Source: G963674685 sp963674685
GTDB taxonomy: Bacteria > Lernaellota > Lernaellaia > JACKCT01
Reading direction: 5' to 3'
Assembly: GCA_963674685.2 (NCBI GenBank)
Contig: CAXXWT010000005.1
Span: 682,001 to 746,000, forward strand
Length of the DNA: 64,000 nt
Below, piece after piece: positions 55,301 to 61,111 of this stretch (the stretch's first letter is position 1; each line of letters begins with the position of its first letter). Below the pieces are notes generated by a model. The model was not told the DNA's origin, did not search any database, and saw only the letters and a program-made list of their open reading frames with translations. The position numbers and the translations under genes were made by a program.

Positions 55301-55328
55301 CTTACGGTCCCGTCAGGGGCGACACAAA

Positions 55329-55386
55329 CAGAGCCGCGCACGGCAAATCCACCGAAGCTTTAGCGTAGGTGGATGAGTAAGCGGGT
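55329..55386 (+). repeat. R1 hairpin repeat, copy H
   Basis: Canonical ends with central stem ATCCACC/GGTGGAT, a distinct stem sequence that keeps full pairing. Confidence 0.8.
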
Positions 55387-55510
55387 ATATTTCGGCCCTG
55401 CAACCAAATGTGATTGTAAGACATTCCTTTCACACCCGAGGGCGGGTGTGCCACACATGACGTGCCCGGGCGAAAGGTGCATGGCTTCGCCCCTGCAAAC
55501 GTATGAGGCA
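55387..55510 (+). repeat. Long R2 repeat, second copy
   Basis: Nearly identical over about 120 bp to 8114-8235, including CACACCCGAGGGCGGGTGTG (a perfect hairpin) and CATGACGTGCCCGGGCG. Confidence 0.8.
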
Positions 55511-55553
55511 TATCGCACCCCCCGTGTAGGTCCGGTTTCCAACCGCGACTTGT

Positions 55554-55611
55554 CTGAGCCGCGCACGGCAGATTCGCCTGAGTTGTAACGAAGGCGAATG
55601 AGTAAGCGGGT
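55554..55611 (+). repeat. R1 hairpin repeat, copy I
   Basis: Matches copy A (7719-7776) almost exactly, including stem and loop, 48 kb away. This indicates recent movement or conversion. Confidence 0.8.
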
Positions 55612-55741
55612 GGATTCCGCACCAGCATATGTACGTGGCGCATCGGGACTTTAATATGCATTTCGATCTGCCGCCCGCTTGCGCGGATTCGAGTGAATCT
55701 ATATTTATATTAGCTCCGACTCTCGAAATCCGGGGTTATGA

Positions 55742-56359
55742 ATGATGCAAAACCATGATCCGAAATACGTGAAGCGCATGGAAGCCGAGCGGATTTACCT
55801 CCGGCCGCTGATAAGAAGCGACGCCGAGGACGTTTATCACGCCATCGATATTTCCCGAAAAGAGTTAAAACCGTGGATGTTCTGGGAACCGGACACGAAA
55901 AGCCCGGAAGATACGCTGACCTATATAAAAAGAACGCAGGTATTGCGCCGAAAGCGAATCAACTACGACTTCGGCATGTTCGATATGTCTTCCTGCCAAT
56001 ATCTGGGCGGATTGGGCATTGCAGGAATCAGCGCCCTTCACCGTTTCGGCGAATTGGGATATTGGGTGCGCACCGATCGTCATCGGGAGAAAATTGCCTA
56101 CACGGCTTCCGTTATGATGCTCCGCTTCGCCTTTGAAATCATCAAGCTTCATAAAGTCCGCTCCCGCGCCAACGTCGCCAACACCGTCAGCATCAATCTC
56201 CAGCGCAAGCTCGGATTCAGGCAGGAGGGCGTTTCCCGGGACGACCTGTACGTCAACGGCAAATGGGGCGACCACGTTTATGTGGGAATGCTCGAAGACG
56301 AATACGCCAAGTACAAGAAGAATTTCGACCGCGAAGTTCCCTGGCGGATTATCTATTAA
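55742..56359 (+). CDS. GNAT acetyltransferase, RimJ/RimL type
   Basis: 205 residues; the second Met (55745) is an equally good start. The RimJ/L layout is complete: RIYLRPLIRSDAEDVYHAI near 18, LGGLGIAGISALHRFGELGYWV in the middle, the acetyl-CoA loop TDRHREKIAYTASVMMLRFAFE and RANVANTVSINLQRKLGFRQEGVSRDDLYVNG. It probably acetylates an alpha-amino group of a protein or a small amine in the cytoplasm. It lies between the third repeat island and an IS element. Confidence 0.9.
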   Translation: MMQNHDPKYVKRMEAERIYLRPLIRSDAEDVYHAIDISRKELKPWMFWEPDTKSPEDTLTYIKRTQVLRRKRINYDFGMFDMSSCQYLGGLGIAGISALHRFGELGYWVRTDRHREKIAYTASVMMLRFAFEIIKLHKVRSRANVANTVSINLQRKLGFRQEGVSRDDLYVNGKWGDHVYVGMLEDEYAKYKKNFDREVPWRIIY

Positions 56360-56399
56360 TAACGAGCCAAGGATATTTGAGATTTCTGGCTCCGGGTCC

Positions 56400-56460
56400 C
56401 GGGCCTCGTCCCTGCATACGTGTGTGGCACAGCCGCCCCCGGCTGTGCAGGGCCATTATC
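56400..56460. repeat. R2 repeat with GC hairpin
   Basis: CCCTGCATACGTGTGTGGC followed by ACAGCCGCCCCCGGCTGT, an R2-type unit with another stem sequence. Confidence 0.65.
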
Positions 56461-56513
56461 CGGCAAAATTGCACTTCTTTTTGCAGAACCTTCGGCACAC
56501 TACCTGCTAGCCC

Positions 56514-57979
56514 CAATACTGTTCACTTAAAGCCCCCTTTCCACGATGCGGCATGTAGGGGAAGCCCGTGGTGGATCGAGATTTTCCCCTCGTCGTCGTA
56601 TGGGATAGTTGCTCATCTTCACTTTGACGCCGCGTTTGTTTCTTCGCTCTCGGCTGGAGACCACGCGTTCTTCGAGAATTTCTTCCAAGAGCCATCGATG
56701 GAATTTCTTTCTAAGCCGAGGGGGGAAAAGGATTTGTTTTTGGGATTTTTCGCCTCACGATGCGCACGGCGTGAACGAAGGAAAGTTTGTCCGCATCGAG
56801 ATTGACGCTTTTGGCAGCCTGATGCATCAGATTGCGGATCATGAAGTGGGCCAGCATCAGGCCGAAAAATTCCTGTTTCACCAAGGCCGGGCTCTTGCTG
56901 CGCAACACGATCTTCGCCCCGCGCAGATGGGTTTTGAGTTCATCGAACGCCGTTTCGATCTCCCATCGTTCGTGGTAAAGCGCCGCCAGTTCCTCCGCCG
57001 GCGCGGCCTTCGCGTCAAGAATCGTCGTGATCAGGCGATAAATCGGCTCCGCGTCGGGCTGCCCTTCAAGCCGATACTCGATAACCCGAACCCGGATTCC
57101 GTCCTTGTTGTGTCGTTGCGCTTTTTCCGTCGGATAGATCGTGCTCAGATAGGATCCGTCGGACAGTTGTTTTTCCTTGCGCCGTACGTTGTTGATTTTG
57201 AGTCGCCAAAGCAGGTCCGCGCCGGTTTCGGCCGCCTGTTTCCACAAGGGATAACCGAAAAAATTCCGATCCGCCAGGCACAGCATCCCCTTTTGCAGAT
57301 GTCCGACGACCTCTTGGGCCAACGTGATTTCCTGGACGCCGTAGGAACCCATACGCGAGTCGAACAACACGTGGGTGCCGTTCTCCACCAATGACACAAA
57401 ACGGATTTTCGGATAACCGCTTTTGCCCCGAGACGCTTTCGGCCGACCGAAAGCCGCTTCGTTCTCATCGGTGTCCGCCACGTCCAGGGTGCTGCCGTCC
57501 AGGCTGACCGTTTTCCATTTTCGATACCACGCACCCGGTGTTTTTCGCGAAGCCAAAGGGCGCACCGAACGGTCGTGAAGCAAGCGAATCGGCTCGACGC
57601 CCAACCGCGTTCGAGCCTGGGATATCCCCGACTTGCCTGCGGTGCGCACCGGCTTCCCCAAAGATGGAAACCACTTGATCCCCTCTTGCAAACAACGCAA
57701 AACCTCACCGTAGGAAACCTGCATGTACAACGACATGGCGATCACGTAATAGACCATCAAATCCGCCGGCAAATCACGCTCGCGAACACTGGCTTTACCG
57801 CTCTCGTACAAAATCGCCTGTACCTGCTCAAGAGGAAAGGTCATGCCGAGAACCCCAAGACTGATATGATCCGTGACACGCATCCCTGGCGGAAGTTCTG
57901 CTACTGTTCTTGCCATAGTCGTATCCTCCTTCAATCGAAAGAAGAATACCAGAAAAATTTACTTAAGTGAACAGTATTG
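56514..57979 (-). mobile_element. Complete IS4-family insertion sequence, 1466 bp
   Basis: Terminal inverted repeats of 17 bp (CAATACTGTTCACTTAA at 56514-56530 and its complement at 57963-57979). They are flanked by a perfect 10-bp target duplication CTGCTAGCCC (56504-56513 and 57980-57989). One intact transposase gene fills the element. All parts are present, so it may still be active. Confidence 0.95.
56711..57916 (-). CDS. IS4-family DDE transposase
   Basis: 401 residues from ATG 57916, which has AAGGAGG eight bases upstream; the frame opens earlier at a TTG (57934) inside that region. The DDE triad is visible: Asp in KTVSLDGSTLDVAD, Asp in LCLADRNFFGY, and Glu in the IS4 signature YHERWEIETAFDELK, which fits Y-(2)-R-(3)-E-(6)-K. 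An N-terminal helical DNA-binding region includes MQVSYGEVLRCLQEG. No frameshift or stop is seen. Confidence 0.95.
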   Translation of the reverse strand: MARTVAELPPGMRVTDHISLGVLGMTFPLEQVQAILYESGKASVRERDLPADLMVYYVIAMSLYMQVSYGEVLRCLQEGIKWFPSLGKPVRTAGKSGISQARTRLGVEPIRLLHDRSVRPLASRKTPGAWYRKWKTVSLDGSTLDVADTDENEAAFGRPKASRGKSGYPKIRFVSLVENGTHVLFDSRMGSYGVQEITLAQEVVGHLQKGMLCLADRNFFGYPLWKQAAETGADLLWRLKINNVRRKEKQLSDGSYLSTIYPTEKAQRHNKDGIRVRVIEYRLEGQPDAEPIYRLITTILDAKAAPAEELAALYHERWEIETAFDELKTHLRGAKIVLRSKSPALVKQEFFGLMLAHFMIRNLMHQAAKSVNLDADKLSFVHAVRIVRRKIPKTNPFPPSA

Positions 57980-58023
57980 CTGCTAGCCCGCATTTCTCCT
58001 TCTACCTTAAGATCCGGCTCAGA

Positions 58024-58833
58024 CTACTCGCCTTGAATTTGCCACGCGGGTTTGTTTTTTGCGTAGGAAACATCTATGTGAGGCGCTTCGAGAAAACGAT
58101 ACACGATCCTGAAAACCTTGCATGACATCAGAAATTGAGAATGGGACAGGCCGGGAATGAACACATTTTCCGCGTCGGCGTGCGCCATGCTCTCGTGCGG
58201 GATGACGTAGATATCGCGATCCGAAGCCACGGTCATGAACCGGATGTGCTTCGGAAATGTTTTCGCGCTTAGATCGCGCATGAACTCGCTGTCAGGGCGC
58301 ATCGCGAGAGTCTTGTCCGTGTTGGCGTACTGCGCGGCGTACGTGCCCTGATTCGGCGTCGCCAGCGTGATCAAGGTTTGCACGTGCTGCGCCAGATCCA
58401 GATTGACGATGGCGTACCGTGATATCAGGCCGCCCAGGGAATGGCTTACGATTTCCACGCGCCCTTCACCGGTGGCCCGCATGACCTCCCGGACGAACTC
58501 GGCAAATTCGACGGCGATATTCTCAACTTTCCCCGCCTCGTAACCGAACGCGTAGATCCTGCGCCTTCCGTTCATGCGTAAGTAAAGGCGCAGCGGCGTC
58601 CACGCGCCGCGGTTTCCTCCCAGGCCGTGCACGAGAATCAGCGGCGGGCAGCCGTCCGGCGGCTTGCTTGCGATTTGCTCCCGCTTTGGAATCGCCAGCG
58701 TGTATGCCAGCGTGGACACTACGGCGAACTCGCGCCAGACATCGGGATTCACAGATTGGGCGCCCTTTTTCACCTCGGCGCCGATTTTGCGGCCCGCAGC
58801 CTTGGCCAATCGCAGGAAATCTACAGCTTGCAT
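58024..58833 (-). CDS. Alpha/beta hydrolase (lipase/PGAP1-like)
   Basis: 269 residues, GGGGAG six bases upstream of the ATG. The oxyanion-hole motif is ILVHGLGGNRGAW (about 66-78), the nucleophile elbow SHSLGGLISRYA (about 129-140), and TLATPNQGT is typical of the lipase class. The likely acid is in ASDRD and the His in SHSQF. No signal peptide is evident, so it is probably cytoplasmic or membrane-associated through its helical N-terminus. The start overlaps the 3' end of the upstream regulator by 13 bases, so the two are coexpressed. Confidence 0.88.
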   Translation of the reverse strand: MQAVDFLRLAKAAGRKIGAEVKKGAQSVNPDVWREFAVVSTLAYTLAIPKREQIASKPPDGCPPLILVHGLGGNRGAWTPLRLYLRMNGRRRIYAFGYEAGKVENIAVEFAEFVREVMRATGEGRVEIVSHSLGGLISRYAIVNLDLAQHVQTLITLATPNQGTYAAQYANTDKTLAMRPDSEFMRDLSAKTFPKHIRFMTVASDRDIYVIPHESMAHADAENVFIPGLSHSQFLMSCKVFRIVYRFLEAPHIDVSYAKNKPAWQIQGE

Positions 58834-59261
58834 TTACACTCCCCGCATATGACGAAAGTTTTCTGACCCGGCGCGCCGACGCTCACAAAAGCATCCGAAT
58901 CTTTTTCAAGCGAACGTCCGCAACGGCTGCACGGCAACTGACGGTTCGGCGTCATGGGCTGCCAACCGATGACCGCGGCAAGCTCCTGCTCATCGGCTTT
59001 GGAGCCAAGCGCTTCGACGATGTCCAGGCTGCCGTCTACGATGTTTTCCACCATGCGCAGCGAATCTTCCAGAATATTGCGCACCAGGTTGGATACGGGA
59101 ACGCGCAGTCGCCGGGCCTGCGCCGCCAGATCGTTGTAAAGAGACTTGGGCACGCGCGTTTGCAGAACCTTGTCCTTCGGCTCTGGCGCGCCGCGGCCGG
59201 TCTTCATGTCGATGACATCGGCGTTTTTGGTTTTTTCGGTTTTCGTGTTTTGGCGTATCAT
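58821..59261 (-). CDS. Ribbon-helix-helix-like regulator with C-terminal zinc ribbon
   Basis: 146 residues from ATG 59261; the frame is open six codons further to a TTG. Residues about 36-65 (KVLQTRVPKSLYNDLAAQAR, then VPVSNLVRNILEDSL) match an RHH DNA-binding fold. The C-terminus has two CxxC pairs (CSRCGRS and CGECKC) likely to hold zinc. It overlaps the hydrolase gene downstream. A perfect 8-bp inverted repeat lies seven bases before the start codon, which would suit autoregulation by an RHH dimer. Confidence 0.72.
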   Translation of the reverse strand: MIRQNTKTEKTKNADVIDMKTGRGAPEPKDKVLQTRVPKSLYNDLAAQARRLRVPVSNLVRNILEDSLRMVENIVDGSLDIVEALGSKADEQELAAVIGWQPMTPNRQLPCSRCGRSLEKDSDAFVSVGAPGQKTFVICGECKCKL

Positions 59262-59267
59262 GGGCGT

Positions 59268-59290
59268 ATTGTAATACAAACGATTACAAT
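59268..59290. promoter_or_regulatory. Candidate operator, 8-7-8 inverted repeat
   Basis: ATTGTAAT-ACAAACG-ATTACAAT, a perfect palindrome between the divergent RHH and Fur-family genes, seven bases from the RHH start codon and about 20 bases upstream of the -35 box serving the Fur gene. It could be bound by either regulator. Confidence 0.6.
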
Positions 59291-59310
59291 GTCAATTATT
59301 TTTTACGCTC

Positions 59311-59339
59311 TTGACATGAGATTCGTTCCTGTCTATATT
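59311..59339 (+). promoter_or_regulatory. Sigma-70 promoter of the Fur-family gene
   Basis: TTGACA (59311-59316), 17-bp spacer, TATATT (59334-59339), 27 bases before the ATG. TTGCAAATGATTTTCG overlaps the expected start site and resembles one half of a Fur/Zur-type box, so autorepression is plausible. Confidence 0.75.
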
Positions 59340-59366
59340 GCAAATGATTTTCGATAAGGAACCGCC

Positions 59367-59828
59367 ATGACGGCTCTTGACCAATTCAAAAATTTTGTCG
59401 CCAGCTCCAAACTGCGCATGACCCGCGAGCGTGAATTGGTGATTCAAAGCATCGCAATGCATGAAGGCCACTTCACGGTTTCGGGGATCGTGCGCAAGCT
59501 TCAATCCGAAGGATCGGCCGTGGCGCCGTCCACGGTCTATCGCATCATCCCGCACCTTATGGAAGCCGGTCTCATCCGAAAAGCGCCGCAAGCTGACGCT
59601 GACGGCGAACAGGCTTACGAACTCATTCATCGCCGCGAACATCACGATCACCTTATTTGCGATCGCTGCGGCGAAGTCATCGAGTTCGTCGAAGAATCCA
59701 TCGAGCGCGCGCAGGAAAAGGTGGCGGCGAAATATGGATACAAACTAAAGAAGCATAATCTGGAACTGCACGGCGTGTGCCGGGCGTGCCAGGAGAAAAT
59801 CATCGAAAAGGCGGTGCGGGCATGGTGA
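59367..59828 (+). CDS. Fur-family metalloregulator
   Basis: 153 residues. Winged helix at about 15-80: RMTRERELVIQSI, HFTVSGIVRKL, then the recognition helix SAVAPSTVYRIIPHLMEAGLI. The dimerisation/metal domain has HHDHLICDRCGEVIEFVEE, whose CxxC pairs with C-terminal CRACQ in a structural zinc site; the HHDH and downstream His/Glu make the sensing site. Members include Fur, Zur and PerR. The neighbouring feo genes favour iron sensing, but sequence alone does not settle the metal. The stop overlaps the next small gene by seven bases. Confidence 0.92.
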   Translation: MTALDQFKNFVASSKLRMTRERELVIQSIAMHEGHFTVSGIVRKLQSEGSAVAPSTVYRIIPHLMEAGLIRKAPQADADGEQAYELIHRREHHDHLICDRCGEVIEFVEESIERAQEKVAAKYGYKLKKHNLELHGVCRACQEKIIEKAVRAW

Positions 59829-60046
59829 ATAACTCTTCGCATCAATGCTCCTGTAGCCGCCGGGGCGGCCGCCGCTCGCGGGATTTGCGCTGTCACTGCG
59901 GCAAATTGCTGGCGAAATTGAGCCCCGACGGCATCGTGATTCGCTGCCCGCGTTGCAAGCGGGAGATGGTTGTCAGCATGGCGGATTTGATCGTCAATCT
60001 GGACAAGGGCTGGTCGGAGGTGTCCTTCATAGAAAAAACCGCCTGA
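59822..60046 (+). CDS. Small Com-like zinc-ribbon protein
   Basis: 74 residues starting at ATG 59822, seven bases inside the end of the Fur-family gene. An Arg-rich stretch precedes LRCHCGKLLAKLSPDGIVIRC and PRCKREM, the four-Cys zinc ribbon seen in the Mu-phage Com translational regulator family. An extra CSCS pair sits at the N-terminus. It may bind RNA. Coupling to a Fur-type gene is unusual, and no phage genes are nearby. Confidence 0.75.
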   Translation: MVNNSSHQCSCSRRGGRRSRDLRCHCGKLLAKLSPDGIVIRCPRCKREMVVSMADLIVNLDKGWSEVSFIEKTA

Positions 60047-60095
60047 AAAAATACGTAACTCATTTTAACGAGGCCTGAGATCGTCAAAGAATCCT

Positions 60096-60140
60096 GAGCC
60101 CGATTGACCGGGAGAAATCCCGGCGGTCGGGCTCTTTTTA
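60096..60140 (+). terminator. Intrinsic terminator between the two Fur-type genes
   Basis: GAGCCCGA...TCGGGCTC outer stem with an inner GACCGGGA-GAAA-TCCCGG stem, followed by TTTTTA. It lies only 12 bases before the next start codon, so it either ends the fur-com transcript or acts as an attenuator for the feo genes. Confidence 0.85.
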
Positions 60141-60152
60141 TTGGGGATAATT

Positions 60153-60845
60153 ATGGAAGAAACAATGCAGCTTTTCACCGAATACCTTGCCAAACGGGGC
60201 ATTCACCTTAGCAACGTCCATAAAAAAATATGCGTGGCCGCCTTCGACATGCACGACCACTTCACCCTGGAGGATCTGTGCGCGCGCTTTCAGGACATCT
60301 GCGCGGCGCAGGTGGAAGCCGTGCTTTCCCAACTCGTCTGCTCAGGCCTCGTGCGCAAGGTCATTTTCCGCGAGGACAACATCGTTTACGAGCACGTTTA
60401 CGGGCACATCCACCACGATCACCTGGTCTGCCTGGGATGTGGAAAGATCGAGGAATTCACGCACCCGGACATCGAGATCAATCAGGCCGACGTGGCGAAG
60501 GAATATGGATTCAAGATGCTGCGCCACAGTCTTCGCATCGAAGGCCTGTGTTCGGTTTGCCGGAAAAAATCCCGCGCCACGGACGTCGCGCCGCCGCCGA
60601 AGATGCTTCACCGCGCGGAAATCCCCTTGAGCATGATCGGAAACGGGGAGCGGGTCCGCGTCGCCCTGATTCGCGGCGGCCGGGAAATCAAACAGCGTCT
60701 TTTTTCGATGGGACTTTGCGAAGGCGACGACGTGGAGATTTTAAAAAACACCTTCGCCGGTCCCCTCACCATCCGCGTCAAAGACTGCCGCATCGCCGTC
60801 GGCCACGGCATTGCGCACAAAATTTTCGTCAAAAGAAATTCTTAA
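60153..60845 (+). CDS. Fur-family regulator fused to a FeoA domain
   Basis: 230 residues from ATG 60153 with GGGGA five bases upstream. Residues 1-140 are a divergent Fur protein: winged helix AKRGIHLSNVHKKICVAAF, then HIHHDHLVCLGCGKIEEFTH and CSVCRKK for metal binding. Residues about 150-230 are a complete FeoA SH3-like domain (IPLSMIGNGERVRVALIRGG, RLFSMGLCEGDDVEILKN). Free-standing FeoA binds FeoB, so this fusion could link iron-dependent repression to the transporter. It begins the feo operon, with feoA 29 bases downstream. Confidence 0.9.
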   Translation: MEETMQLFTEYLAKRGIHLSNVHKKICVAAFDMHDHFTLEDLCARFQDICAAQVEAVLSQLVCSGLVRKVIFREDNIVYEHVYGHIHHDHLVCLGCGKIEEFTHPDIEINQADVAKEYGFKMLRHSLRIEGLCSVCRKKSRATDVAPPPKMLHRAEIPLSMIGNGERVRVALIRGGREIKQRLFSMGLCEGDDVEILKNTFAGPLTIRVKDCRIAVGHGIAHKIFVKRNS

Positions 60846-60874
60846 AAAATGTTTTCGTGAAAGGAGAATCATTC

Positions 60875-61111
60875 ATGACCACGCTCAACGAACTCAAACC
60901 CGGCGAACGGGCCATCGTGCTCAAAATCGCTGGAGGCGGCGAATCGAGACGCCGTCTCATGGACATGGGAGTGGGCAAAGGCGTCCCGATAAAAGTGGAC
61001 AAAACAGCCCCTCTCGGCGATCCCATCGACATTACGATCAAGGGTTATCACCTCTCGCTGCGCAAGGAGGACGCGAAAAACATCCTGGTCAGGGAGGTGA
61101 AAAATGGCTGA
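60875..61111 (+). CDS. feoA: Ferrous iron transport protein FeoA
   Basis: 78 residues, AAGGAG nine bases upstream. SH3-like FeoA fold: LNELKPGERAIVLKIAGGGE, RRRLMDMGVGKGVPIKVDK, GDPIDITIKGYHLSLRKEDA. It is a small cytoplasmic partner of FeoB thought to modulate its GTPase or assembly. The 3' end overlaps feoB by eight bases. Confidence 0.95.
   Translation: MTTLNELKPGERAIVLKIAGGGESRRRLMDMGVGKGVPIKVDKTAPLGDPIDITIKGYHLSLRKEDAKNILVREVKNG

Noticed and set aside
60230..60874. N-terminal extension of the feoA frame back to 60230
   Set aside because: The extension is an Arg/His-rich shadow of the Fur-FeoA gene; AAGGAG and ATG at 60875 give a normal 78-residue FeoA.
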